This document shows positions 45,791 to 57,910 of a stretch of 64,000 bases of DNA, one piece after another. Below the pieces are notes generated by a model, which was not told the origin of the DNA, ran no database searches, and was given only the letters and a program-made list of their open reading frames with translations. Positions within the stretch are counted from its first letter, which is position 1; every line of letters begins with the position of its first letter. Position numbers and translations under genes: made by a program. The stretch is from NCBI GenBank assembly GCA_009760855.2, contig WPIO01000010.1:3832501-3896500 (forward strand), given 5' to 3'. Source of the DNA: Cristatella mucedo. Taxonomy: Eukaryota > Bryozoa > Phylactolaemata > Cristatellidae.

Positions 45791-45799
45791 GTGTCCTCT

Positions 45800-46825
45800 T
45801 CTTATTAAAATGGGCCTCATCGAGGGCTTGCTTGACTTGACGTACGAAGGAAGCTTGATTTGAGTTGACACTCGCGTAGCAACACCTTCCAAATGGCAAG
45901 TTTAGTGTCCGCAATCGCGTAATTTTTCTGCATGTGGTTTACTAAGCCACGAAACTTGTATGGCTTTACCTGCTTTAAAAGCTGCAGAAAGTTTTATTGG
46001 CTGCTCGCGTCAGTAGCTGTACATCATCCTTGAAATAAACATGTGCTGGGCAGTCTTACGTCTGAATAGATAACGACAAGCAAAAAATTGAGCAGATTTG
46101 GCATCATCAGGATTCACCGACTCATCCCAAACTGTCTTTCTTCAGATACCCCCACCCTTGCACTCAGCTAGCAGTCCGTGTATATGAGCGCTTATTCTCA
46201 TTTCGCAATCTAACAGATAAAAGGTCATTGCGGTGCATGATGGAGTTCCTCTCATGCTGCGCTCTAACTTTGCAATAAAACTAAGCTCCGTAGCTGTGAA
46301 GATGCGTTGAGGTGTACTTTTGGTTTGGCAACTACTTCTATAGTCACAATTCTAAATGCTTAATGTGTCATGTCATGATAAACCATACAATTCTAATAAT
46401 TTACAAGTTTCATTTTTATTTCTAGGCCAAATTTGCTACTTCTTTTGTTGAGTAATGACCGCATCGTGCGATGGTTACTTTTTGGCTAGCCACTCGTTAA
46501 TTGAAAGCATATGCATGAAGAAGCATCCATTTTATTGCAAATGGCGATCGCAATGCTGTGGTACACTCATTCAAGGTATCAATAAAATTTTGGAGAGGAG
46601 ACCCCACTTCTCCCACTGGACCAGTTGTGCTTGATTCTTTCCGAACAGAACAGACAATACAATTGCCCACATGTCTACATAAAATAGCTTTTGGATTACG
46701 GACAATATAATTTCAAAATCGTTCTTGTAAAACCTGTCGCTTGTGATCTTCGGGCTGTTAGCTCTGGTTTGCCTCACATCGGCTACAGCGACGAATAAAC
46801 GTAATGCTTGCCTTGCAGACATGTG
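45800..46825. other. Unassigned intergenic DNA
   Basis: No gene or known repeat recognised. Confidence 0.5.
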
Positions 46826-46829
46826 ACTC

Positions 46830-47795
46830 ATGATGTTGGCAAATTTCCTTAAACTGAATGGCAATAAAATTGAACTGCTAATCTTAGGACACCCTAAGCC
46901 GGCGGCTAGACTAGAAGTCTTTGCTCTTTTACTAGGTTATGCTGCTGTGCGACCACCACCACGTTCTCGAAATTTAGGTGTTGCCTTTGACAGCTGCCTA
47001 AATTTTGAAAGTTTAATTAAGAAAACTGCCTCCACAGCTAACCACCACGTCCAATCTCTATATGGATTAGGGACTCTCTACCGCGTTGGCTTGCAAATAA
47101 TTTAAATAGCTCCCTGATTCTGTCTCGGCTAGATTAATGCATTTCATTTTGGCTAGGTTAGAGAAAAACATTAGGCCACTGCAGCTATGATGAATGTGGT
47201 TGCTATGCTAGTTAACAAATTACAGAGGTTCAGCCATGCGTCTTCTTTGCTGAAGGAGCTTCGATGGCTTCCGGTTGATCAACCAATACCGAGTAAAGCT
47301 CTTAGGCTCACCCACAAGACCCGCCATGGCGTGGCTTTATCATACCTAATTAAACTGCCGCAACAATTTCAGCCTCCTCGGACCCTCAGGTCATCTGCAG
47401 ACAATACTTTAGCTGTTCTATTCCTACACTTAAAGAGCGTTGGCGATAAATACTTTTGCTCTGCAGGTTCTAGACTGTGGAACTCGCTTCCACGATTCTT
47501 ACGTAACTCCACCTTCTTTCGTGCTGCCGACTGTGGAGCATTTTTTCAGCCATCCTGGGCTGCCACCGCTATCCTGCTCACTAACTCACCTGCTCTTGAC
47601 TCACCTCTACCTCTCACTTTTTTCGTTGCTGCGTGAGAGGAAGTCTGTTGGCAACCACGTGCCGAACCGAACGGCCAATCATGTTCCTAGTGCACTATGG
47701 ATAACTCTCCTGTGTAACACCAACACAGAGTCTTTGTGGCGGCGTGTAGAGTTACAGACGAAGACACGTCGCATTAAATAACGAGTCCTAGCGGA
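46830..47795 (+). mobile_element. LINE-B (L2/CR1-like) RT C-terminal half and 3' end
   Basis: Best copy of the second LINE family. Frame 46,830-47,105 has NFLKLNGNKIELLILGHPKP and SRNLGVAFDSCLNFESLI. Frame 47,187-47,636 has LLKELRWLPVDQPIPSKALR, HLKSVGDKYFCSAGSRLWNS and LPRFLRNSTFF. This is the same domain order as LINE-A but with clearly different sequence. Frames are broken between 47,105 and 47,187. The 3' end runs to about 47,795. Confidence 0.8.
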
Positions 47796-47799
47796 AGTC

Positions 47800-50685
47800 A
47801 GTGCCAGATATTGCACGCTGGACTCCAATAAACGGTTCTTGTGTCTAGCAGAGCGGTAGCAGTAGCACCAGCACCAGCTGTGGAAGGAGCAAATAGATTA
47901 TGCAATGCATTCACTGGCTGCATATATTTCTCTGAGTGTTTTTTAACACCAGCTTGCTAATGAGAATCTTCACTGGAACATCTCGCTGCCCTATGTGAAA
48001 CTCTATTCATTTTTACAATCGAGAACAAGCTCATTCGAAATTTTCGGGTAGTCTTTGGTAACCACAAGGCAGAGCAGACACGATCTCTTTCGCTCGACAG
48101 ATCTACAACGATGGCAGACGCCCTGTGATGATGCACGGCCTTTTATTGGCTGCCCAATATTAGCCTCTGAGCGTGGCGCCCACTGCTAAGGATCTGTCGA
48201 TGTGGTTACAAGCCACAGTTGAGTAAACCATTGTTAGTGTTGGTAAGGCCCAATTTAAGTTTAGAGGTGTAAGACTCCGATGTTCTTTGGTTGGGCCTGG
48301 TTTCTTAAGTCTGCTTTCCTAGTCGTTGCTTCTTATACTGTGCTGTAAGTCATAGAGGTATGCCTTATTGTCGTAGGCTCTTAGACTACTTCTGCCATTC
48401 CCACCACGACGCTAAAGGACGGGGGCTGCATATAAGCACACATGGTCTGCAATCACAAAATAGATGCTGAAGTAGTCGAGTCACTGCTTCTAAATCATAG
48501 GATTCGTTGGTAGAAATGTAGCGACGCCTCCTCTCGCTATCAGGTGGGATTATATTATCAAGATGGAAGCTTTACTTTTAGTGGCTCGTATGCTTAAAGT
48601 GCCTACCTGTACGTGCGTTTAACTTTGTGTGCGACTCGTATGGTCAGGACTAGCTAGCGGGAGGCCTCCGTGGTTTACCTGCCATATCGGTCGGTGAGCG
48701 ACGCTTCACAATGACAGACCAAGGCTGAACTGTCAGCCTGCCGAATCAATTACTCTAGCTACGAGCAGCAGGGATCAGCAGTGTCAGGTCCGGCAATCAT
48801 CCATGTGTCTCCAAATTTGCTTTGTGCATAATCATTTGCTAGCTTAAAGTAAACAGAAACTAAGTCATTGACCTGCAGCCAAGTGGCTGATTATGTGACT
48901 GATAGCCCATGCAGTCAATTAAAATTGACAGCTGCTCTGGTAGAGCACACCACTTGACGGCTCCCAATACTAAGAGTAAGCTGACACTCGGCTGCCAATT
49001 GGCGCACGCACACACATGCTGGTATTTCAGCTGAGTCTGGACATTATGTATCGAACTCGGCACAGCCAATTAACTACACCCCGACGAGCTGCTCGATCCG
49101 GTGTTTGCTTTGACAGATTCACCCTATAATTGCAACTACTCAAATGACAATGGCCTGTACTGTTTCATAGCATTGCCGGCGTTTCCCTACTCGCATAACC
49201 GAAATTACCCCTGAGCTGATTGAACAGCAGGTGAGCTACAGACAGGCGTGCACAGTGGGTCAGCACCTGCCTGTGACTAAACAAGCCAAGCTCTTGCCGA
49301 CAAAGTGCTTTTATTGGCTAGGGTAAGAAACGCCAGAAGGTCGTCGCTCGATTCTTGATTTTCTATAAGTGAGCTGAGAGTGCACTAGGTGCTGGCGAAA
49401 GTCCTTGAGAAAGTGTGCTAGTACTTTAATTGTAATGTAATGTATCTCTGCCGGTAACTCACCAGTTATAGTGAAGCCCACGTCGACTGAAGCCACTCAA
49501 GCGGAATGAGATGGTTTAGCCCAACGCAGCTCATGTCTTATCCTGCTAGTAGCATGCGTGGAGATTCACTCCTGCACTGAGCTACATCTCAATGGAGAAC
49601 CCTGGCACTGATTTCCTTGTAATGAGCTTCCCGAGACGAACTGATCAGTCCTTGATCGCATCCGGTCTGATTTGGACAAGTGAGCTGAACAGCTGTAGTG
49701 CTGGCACAAGAAACCTTACACTGCGACTGGGTGGGAAAGGGGTGTGCTGCTACTCAGGAGCAAACGAGCTTGATGCAAAATTGGCTGGGCACTGATAGCT
49801 GCAAAGAAAGCCGTCCGAGTTCGAGCTGTGTATGCTGACCACGAGTTGGCTGAGTAGGCAGCCACCGAATGACAATGTTCGATACGTGACGAGTTCCTCT
49901 CCGGGATTGCTGAGTATGATTATTGGCAGCCAAGTCAGTGGCTCACTCACCTGGGCGCGGTCATTTGTGACACGTGTTGCCAGCCAAACCGTGTGCCGAC
50001 CAGAAACTTAAAGAGGTATCTAGCCTTGAGGAGAGGGCCTGATGTGAGAGCGAAACTTGTTGAGCTAGGTGCCGTTTCCGGGAAGCATTGTGCACTACGT
50101 GCAGCCTCTCCGTTGGCTTGTGTGATGACTCAACCAAAAACCCTGGAAAAGTACATTGAATAATCACGAGCAAGACCACAGTGTCGCAATCAATGCGCTG
50201 AGCAAAGGATACGGCAGATGTGCAGCTATGGGCATCTGTACTCGTAGCGCAGCATGGAGTCTCCCTGCCGTCGCTCGCTGTTGACAGTTTTGCATATGTG
50301 GTCGACTACAGGCGCTTACCGATCGTTGTGGTAAATGGCTGTGTGCAATATTGCCCAGCCCACGTAAACTGCTGCCACTGGTGCCGTGGTGACAGTGGTT
50401 GTTCATCGCCGGCCAGGCTTCTGCTGCAGCGACCGCGGTGAGTGGCAGTACTATGTATTCCGCCTCATGAACTCAGCCTCGCGGCTCACGATAGGTGCCG
50501 TCGGGACAGTCTTTAAATAAACTTCGGTCGCTATTTCCCGGCAGGCAGTTCGGGTCATTCTTTCGTTAATTATACGTAGGGAGTCTGCTCTCATTCCTTC
50601 TACGACGGTACCAATATGTCCAGGTATTTTTAGGATCCAGATCGCGTTAACTAGAGCTCACTACTGTGGACCACGCGAGCACATA
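47800..50685. other. Unassigned intergenic DNA
   Basis: Nearly 3 kb with only short frames. No domain, RNA gene or repeat family recognised. Confidence 0.5.
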
Positions 50686-50689
50686 GTTG

Positions 50690-51170
50690 AACTCGCAAAC
50701 GTAGTTGGATTGGGTCCTGTAAGACCCTGGCTAAACTGCTACATCAGATTCAGCCTCCTTGGCTCTTGTGCGGAAAATGAATTAGCTGTTCCATCCTTTC
50801 ACTTAATGACCACTAGCATAAGAAGCTTTTGCCTTACTGCCGATCCTTGAAAGTGGAACTCGCATCAATAGTTCCTATGCAGCGACGTCTTCTCTCCTGC
50901 TGTTCAACTCTGGCACACCATTTCCAGCCGTCCTAGGACTACTACTTCTATGCTACTCACTGCCTCGACTGTCCTCTCATTCATTTATGCATCTAGCTTT
51001 CTTTCTGTTCCTTGAGATGAAGTCTGGGTGCTACCCTATACGTGCTAAGTTGCTTGGTTTCCTAGTACACTACAGGAAACTTCAGCGTAACACTTAGTGT
51101 GTGTGGCTTTGTAGAGTTGCAGATAAAGAAACATATCTACATGCGTTGCAGGCGCATGCAGGCAAGCAGC
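50690..51170 (+). mobile_element. LINE-B 3' fragment
   Basis: Matches the end of the 47-kb copy from TTCAGCCTCCTTGG (50,750) through GTGGAACTCGCATC (50,855) to the GATGAAGTCTGGG region and the CACTACAGGAAAC region. No open frame of note. Confidence 0.65.
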
Positions 51171-51394
51171 TGACTTGGCGCGGTCGTACTTCTTTGTTCT
51201 TGGATGCCCCACTTTACTGTGTGCCGCCACGGATCGCTCTTGGTTGGCAATACAGAACCATGCCTTTCCATGTCCCAGAAAAATACCAGGAACTCAGTTA
51301 CTATAACAGGAATTAAATAACTCTAGCAACGCTAAGCAAACAGTAAAAATGTAGTCCTCGTGTCGCCTGGAATGACGGGAGACGATATCTGAAA

Positions 51395-51540
51395 TACTTC
51401 CTATTCAGGTTTGCTGTCGTAGCCCGCACCGTTCTGCCTCTGGTCGTTTGGCTGTTCCTCTAGCGAACTTCAAATCATTTGGAGACTGCCTGGAGTTCGT
51501 ACGCTCCCAAAGTGCGTCAATCACTCCCGAATAACACGAG
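51395..51540 (+). mobile_element. LINE fragment (C-terminal region)
   Basis: GCGAACTTCAAATCATTTGG followed by GAGTTCGTACGCTCCCAAAG corresponds to the LKSFGD...SYAPK end of L2/CR1-like ORFs. Very short and degraded. Confidence 0.45.
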
Positions 51541-51903
51541 TCGCGAGTCACTGTAGCTCCTTTGGCTAAAGAGGAGCATGGCAGAATTTTCGAGATTTAT
51601 TGACCAAGCCATATTAATTAACCAACGGCCGTCGTAATCACTATCAGTAGAAACGCTGGCCACAAAGGTGGAAATCCTCGTTTCCCACTGCAAGCAAGTA
51701 GCGAGAGCGAGGCTAAGGCTCTTCTACCGCACTGCAAATGAGGCTGTTGAATCTACTGACCTTGACTTTTTTGGTAGCCCAATCAATAATGAAATACTAA
51801 TAGAGCCATGAAACTAAAAAGATCTTCTTTGGACCCCCTGGGCTACATAGTCTATAATCCTGGGCATGAGTAGAACACGTGATGTACATGTATAACATAT
51901 CAT

Positions 51904-52056
51904 TCGTTTGTATGGCGCCTTAAGAGAACTTAATCGCCATTCAGGCAATTCGCTTATGCCACGGGGCTCGAGCCGTCGACCTCGGCCATCAAATACATTC
52001 ACCTTGGCCTTGGTCGGGGCGAGCGCTTTAACCACTAGTCCAAACCAGCGAGGACG
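51904..52056 (-). mobile_element. tRNA-derived SINE (family 1)
   Basis: Minus strand: CGCTGGTTTGGACTAGTGGT, TTAAAGCGCTCGCCCCGACC, a diverged B-box region with an insertion, and the 3' end with AAGTTCTCTTAAGGCGCCAT. Confidence 0.72.
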
Positions 52057-52274
52057 GCTGGTAGTATAGGTGTTCGTGAGAATAAAACGTTTATAAAGCC
52101 GAGCATCCATCGAAGGGACACTTAATTGACAAGCACTCAGCGATAGCCGCATTGCCGCACTATTGATAATGCGCACATGCCTACGGCTGTAATACGTTAC
52201 TTAGCTTTTCTAATTAGGGGAGAAAAGTCACTTTTAGAGCCGCGCATTTAGAGTTTCCTGTGGGCGTAATAATG

Positions 52275-53115
52275 CAAACAATAATAAGTCTTTAGTATAG
52301 TGCCCTAAGAGATGTTAATCTCGATTCGAGTGCTTTACAACCTTTGCTGCAAGAGAAGCAATACTCAATAGCTGGTCATAAGCAATGTGTCATGCTTAAG
52401 CAAGTGTGCAAAAGCACGCAGCTACAATGCTGAGACAACATGCAAAAGCGCACTAAAAAATCAAAGCCTGCTGGCTTGTTGTTGGATCCCCCACCACCCC
52501 AGCTAGTAACGCTTAATCAATCGTGCACAGGCTGGCAAACTGCACAGATAAGAGCGTGTCACTGTTTCCCATAGTGATGGCGTCCATAGCTTTATAACGC
52601 CCATCCACGAAAAAGGAAGATTCATCCAGAGCAACGGCTGCTATGAAAAGGTAAGTATTCTGCTCCATTTTGAACGTGGAGTGAGGAGATGACGTGACGA
52701 CAATCGGTAGCGAATTCCATGCTTTGGGAGCATAATAACTTAGGCATGTCATACGAGGGACTCGGAGTTAGTTAAGGGCGCACATAATCGACCGAAGCCA
52801 GACGTGTACCGCGTAATGCGACGCGAGGCCTGAAGTGGAACTAGGTCAGATGCGAGGATTTTCAGTTATCGTAGTTTAGCTTAATGAAAATCGTTGACAT
52901 CAAGGACCGAGTTTCTGTAAGGCAGGAGTTCCAATTATCAATCGCCTGGTCAGCTGGTTCTGATCATGCTCGAAAACCAAGCTGGGTGTCGTCGGCATAG
53001 AAGTTACAGCCGCCCCATGGATGACTTTCGGAAGTATGCATTCAGTGCTACCGGATTTAGCTCGAGTATCCAGTAGCAGAACTATAAAGCCAAAGTTTTA
53101 GGACAGGTGTCAAGT
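52275..53115 (-). mobile_element. LINE-A-like element with RT motif
   Basis: The 3' tail lies near 52,275-52,345. The minus strand then shows SYYAPKAWNSLPIVVTSSPH (about 52,700-52,740). Further along, a catalytic NFYADDTQLGF is coded near 53,000. The region between is heavily rearranged. A diverged LINE-A relative. Confidence 0.65.
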
Positions 53116-53195
53116 GCCGGAGAAAATTACTCTCCAGAGCTCAGTCTGAGACCAGTGGCCCCCAGCAGAGAGCCAGACGTTTCTTAATCGCTTAC

Positions 53196-53225
53196 TGCCC
53201 AACGCGAGACGTCTCGCGTTGGGCA
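53196..53225. repeat. Perfect 30-bp palindrome
   Basis: The half site TGCCCAACGCGAGAC is followed directly by its exact reverse complement, with no spacer. It is GC-rich and includes CGCGAGACGTCTCGCG. No neighbouring gene explains it. Confidence 0.9.
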
Positions 53226-53827
53226 TGCGGTCCGACTGCGAGGCATGTGCTCACGGCAGACGACCTTCAGTCGCTCCGTGCGTTGTTACTCTTAAAGGAG
53301 CTAGTATAGACAGAGACCGATTCTCTAGTAGAGCAGACCGGAGCTGTGGCTGCTTTCAAAATCTCGAGAGTATAGATAGTTGCTGTCCCCAAATTAACAA
53401 TCTCTTCAACTATTTCTAGAATAACTCAACATATGTCTCATTGGGTTGCAAGTCGCTAGATCACGACCCTCGCTATTGTTTGTGCAATTCAAGTACGTCA
53501 GCCACTAGCCACTGGGCGGTGGCCCACGAGTGAGATACTCTCAGTTTAAGAGCCGGGTCGTGGATTCGACTTCAGCTGCAGGATATGTGCACAATTTTGC
53601 AACAGTAAGCGTCTGTTTAAATAAATCCAAACACACAGGAACGCAAGAGTGCATATTTAAGCTGATGTCCAACGCCCGATGTCTCCCATACTTTTACCAA
53701 GCTTCATTTTTGGCCCCCTCATTCCTAGCTGAACTGTTGCTGCTTCAATGGCACCCACTCTTAACAATAATGATATTTGCTCAGTGACCCAAGTGAAATA
53801 AGTCTCTTTTTAGCCTCTTTTACAAGC

Positions 53828-53978
53828 CGAGCTGGTTTGGTCCAGCTGTTAAGGTGCTCGCCCCGACCAAGGTCTGGTCGAGGTCGTGTGTTCGAGCCCT
53901 GAGGCATGTGTGACGCGCCTGAATAGAGATTAAGTTCCCTTGGGGCGCTATAAGCAAATGAATTATATATTTTATATT
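53828..53978 (+). mobile_element. tRNA-derived SINE (family 1), near full length
   Basis: GAGCTGGTTTGGTCCAGCTG and GTTAAGGTGCTCGCCCCGAC form the tRNA-like 5' end. GTGTTCGAGCCCTG is the B box, close to the tRNA consensus. The 3' part ends in GGGGCGCTATA and AT-rich bases. The best copy for a consensus. Confidence 0.85.
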
Positions 53979-53984
53979 ATATAT

Positions 53985-54420
53985 TCACAAGATGTGTGCA
54001 GCTTCAGAATCTTGCAGGACAATTAATCTTTTTCGTTGCTTAATCTTTTCGTTTTAGGACAGTGTACGACAGAAGCTTCCTACCTGTTGGTCGTAGACTT
54101 GGAGTGGACGCATTTCTATTCTTCTTCCGGGAAGACATCTCTCTTGGTGTCGACTCGGAACCATACTTTCTAGCCGTTCTGTGCTACTAATTCCATGCTA
54201 CTCACTTTCTCGACAGTTTTCCTGACTCAGCTTCGCTTCTCAATTTCTCCTTTTTTGTACGAGCTGAACTCAGCTGACTTCCGTATGTGCCAAGAAATTC
54301 GCTTCGACTCGTAGTGCGCTAGAGAGAAATAGTCGGAGTGACACCTACTCAATTCTTGGCACCAGATGGTGCAGAGCTTAGATGGTATTACCTCTAAAAC
54401 TAAATGCAAAGCACCATCAA
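53985..54420 (+). mobile_element. LINE-B-like 3' fragment
   Basis: A stretch with GCTACTCACTTTCTCGACAG and the following bases aligns with the 50.9-kb LINE-B end (GCTACTCACTGCCTCGACTG). Degraded. Confidence 0.45.
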
Positions 54421-55320
54421 ATTCAAGTTTCAGCTTTTAGAAAAACGGACTCGGCCACTCTGCTGGCTAAATACCAGCCCCCCCGTTCCAGATATGGTTC
54501 TGTTGGTAAATACACCTCGGCCTCGATGTAGGAAACCTGTGCTCGTGGAAACGTCCTATAGAAGAAATATCTTCCTGGTATCTATCCTTCCTAACAAACC
54601 ATCTGCCCGCAAAATGATGTCATAATCCAAGACCTTGTCTTAACCAAGACATCAAAAAGTTCGTTTTCCGTCATATTCAGTTAACTTGCGGATAGAAGAT
54701 TCTGTGAACTGTGAGCGACGGCACTCCTCCAGGTGCTCCTCAAACAGAAATAGCTTGCTCTTTTCTTAAAGCAGCAGCTGTTGGAGCTCACATTAATGTA
54801 TATCTATCCTGCTGGCCATTCGAAGGTTGTCCTCGTTTCATCGGAAAAGAGGTCATCCTGCTCTCGACCAAGAGCAGCATTATTCGGTCGGGTCTCTTGT
54901 TGTCATACAGCGCGGCTTCATCGGTTTTTTTTATTTAGCATTTTAGTTGCCTTGTCTTGCGGCACCGCCGCGTTGGAGTCGAAGTGTTTCATCGATCGTA
55001 ATCTGTAAAAAGAGGTTACTTGGGTTACACGATCAAATTGAAAAATAGCGAAAGTTCACGAAGCGCTTATTTGGTGCTAAAGAGCTCCTGGAAATGTGCT
55101 GCCATTAAGATCGTCAAGAGCGAGGGGCTTAGGGTAATTCAGGACAACGGAGCTTAAAATAATTCAGTAAAATAAATTAAGCGCTCGGGCGCGGTTGCGT
55201 CATGATCACAGCGACCGATTCCGAAACGCGTCGAACACCACTGCCGGTAGCATTTCCGGCGAACGAGGAAGCTGTCGTTTGTGTCCCTCTTCAGCAGTCT
55301 ACTTGCCACTAGCTATCGGT
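54421..55320. other. Unassigned intergenic DNA
   Basis: Short frames only; nothing recognised. Confidence 0.5.
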
Positions 55321-55460
55321 GAGATAATATAATATTATAATATTATATTATATTATATATATATTATATGATATTATAATCGGTGAGACACAGACACACA
55401 CACACACGCACAAACACACACACGCGCACGCCCACGCGCGAGCACACACACACGAAATGT
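55321..55460. repeat. AT palindromic patch and CA-type microsatellite
   Basis: 55,325-55,380 is TA-rich with ATATTATA-type self-complementary words. 55,386-55,455 is a CA/CG-interrupted dinucleotide run. Confidence 0.85.
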
Positions 55461-55479
55461 AGCTCGGCCGTATTTCTCG

Positions 55480-56080
55480 AGGATTGGCCAATGGGACCCG
55501 CCCTCTCGCCCTCTCGCCACGCGGTCCCGAATCTTGCAATCGCACGATCCGGATGGCAGCAGCTGAATGGGCCTCGCTCCGAGCGGTCGCCCCAAGGGAG
55601 ATCAGAGCCTGCCACGCCCTCCTTGCCACGCTCAGCGACCAGCTAATCAGACGGCATCGTCGCGATGGTGCAATACAAATCGTAGGAGTACCCATATGCC
55701 TACTCGGGTTGCTTCCCCTCAACATCGAGAGAACGCGCTGCCACGCGACTAGTCACTAGACATCGATCTACGCCAACCGCTCACAAAGCCGCATCGGCTG
55801 CACCGGCCTCTCGGCACTAATCGATGGCCTAAACTAGCGGATAGATTTTCAGTGTTTAAAAAGTTCACAACTGTAAGCGAGACAGCTACACGCGGACATA
55901 CCGGCGTACATCTCGACATAAGCGGAATATCAGAAGTCGCGCAATTGCTACAAGCGGGGTGTAGTGGACTCCACGTTTCCACAGAACTAGGCCTCGAGCA
56001 AACAGCTCTCATAGCTGTGATAGTCTCAGCCGACGCACAACCAACCGGCGAAGACCTTGAACCTTTCAACCGCGGCTAGT
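55480..56080. other. GC-richer segment with several open frames, unidentified
   Basis: Overlapping frames on both strands (for example plus 55,852-56,079, with SGISEVAQLLQAGCSGLHVS, and minus 55,348-55,725). The composition is coding-like, and the plus frame could be a transposon or host exon remnant. No family recognised. Confidence 0.25.
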
Positions 56081-56084
56081 GACT

Positions 56085-57595
56085 TGTAGGTGCAGCGCCA
56101 ATGCAAGCACGTATGCCAACTGTAGTCGCACACGGCAGCAACGGAGAACATATTTAGATAGCGAGTCCCTATGCGTAGCGTACATGTGTCTATTCAAGAG
56201 CAGCGGAGAGTTGAAGGCTTCCAGAATCAGCCACGGAGTACATCACCTCTCGCAGTGACTACCCAGAGCGCCTCTCAAGTGCTTCACCCTACGCAAAACG
56301 ACTCCAATTCTTAGCAGCATAACCGATTCCTAGATGCTCTAATTCATTAACCGCGGTTAATTGCTATCTGGGCTGTCACAATCTGACGGATGTAGCTTGC
56401 CGTTTAGCGATCACTCGCGATAAGCTGTCCCGGCGGGCTGTCATTTCGGTAGCCTATCGCAGCCGGTACACGCAGCCGCGGCAGCGAAACTGTACGAAAC
56501 CTCACGAGAGGGATGCTCCATCATGATAATGACCGCAACATCATTGTACCATCATTGCACCATCATAACACCATCATTGCTCCATCATGATGATGACCGT
56601 AACATGAATTTTCTCTTCTGGCAAGGACAGCATCTTTGGCCGATAATGATCGGGCGAGTGTGTTACTTGCTTTAGGCAGACGTAAGATTCCAAGTCTGGG
56701 ATTACTTAAGACTCTCACAATCGCAATTCGGCTCTTTATGAACTTCTAAATACTGGTAGCCCATGAGGTTGCTGTGGCCAGCTCATGTGATTAGCGTTCT
56801 TGGATAGAACTCAAAGCTAGAGTCCGGCTAAATCAGCAGCTGGAGAGCTAAGTTTTGAGTAAAATGGCTGTCGCCGCGTCCATCCGTCTTTTTTTGGAGC
56901 CCAGGCCCACCGACCCTGCGAGTCGACCTGCGGCAGGACCATGAGGGCATAACCTAACAAGACCGACCCAGAGACTGCAACCGATCCTGCGACGGAAGAG
57001 CGAAGACGGAAGAGCGGCTGCCTGAGCCAAAAGCCTCTGCCGCCGCGAGCGGCGTCTTAGGGCAGATGGAAATCGCTGTTGTAAGATAATCCACCGCATT
57101 ATTGCGAGATGTGTGCAGCTGAAGACGAGGCAAGGCGCCATTCTCACCCACGAGCGCCATTGACCTCGGAAAACGGTTACCATCTGACCAAGCTGGGTTT
57201 TATTATTTAATTTCTTCGAGGAGTGAGTTGAAAAAGGTTTCCGGACTGTGAGCCTCCCGCAAAAACAACTTACGCACTCAAAACGGAGGACATTTTCTCA
57301 GAGTGGCCTACGAGCTCCGTCGGCCGGGCGGACTCTGTACAGCTGGCCACGCACCGGACGCTGGGCATCACCAGTCGTGGCGCAGACTGGCCCCCGAGCC
57401 CTCTGGCCCGCGAGGTCGCTCCCCTCCGCTCTAGGGGGAGAGGATTGCAAATGCTTCCCCCTCCTCGAGGCTCCGCCACTTGGCTCTTCCGGTCGCCTCG
57501 GCTTCCAGTTGCCTCGCCGCTCCTCGCGAACTAAATTGAATTAAATTGAATGGAAATATATTGTGCTGATCGGGCCTTCAGTTTGTAGGCACCGA
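56085..57595. other. Unassigned DNA with a CATCAT-rich tandem stretch
   Basis: 56,517-56,610 repeats CATCATTG and CATCATGAT words. The rest shows short frames only. Confidence 0.5.
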
Positions 57596-57608
57596 AAGTC
57601 GGGAGCAG

Positions 57609-57610
<2 letters not shown>

Positions 57611-57654
<44 letters not shown>
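57611..57654. repeat. (CCG)n trinucleotide tract
   Basis: About 14 CCG units in a row. It codes for poly-Arg, poly-Ala or poly-Pro depending on frame, so open frames through it are not evidence for a gene. Confidence 0.95.
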
Positions 57655-57814
57655 ACTTTTGAGGCGCAAGGACTTCACATCGTTTAGGTCTCAGCTAAGC
57701 TTTCTCCTGCACCCCAGTGAGCTAGCATTGTTCATTCCTGCATGTTTTGCTCTCTTACCTGTGATTGATTAAGTGCATTCTACTCACCGGGGCTCTCCAA
57801 ATAACCGATGGGCC

Positions 57815-57910
57815 TGAGTTTCGTTTTTTTTTAATTTTTGTATTTCATTCGTATTTGTATTTCGTTTTTCATTTTTGTATAATTTTGTTTTTCATTTTTG
57901 TACGCTTTGG
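57815..57910. repeat. T-rich short repeat
   Basis: Repeated TTTTTGTATTTC and TTTTTCATTTTTGTA words. Confidence 0.7.

Noticed and set aside
53828-53978. Functional tRNA gene
   Set aside because: The A and B boxes are tRNA-like, but no cloverleaf or acceptor stem closes, and the unit is repeated with a common non-tRNA 3' part, as in a SINE.
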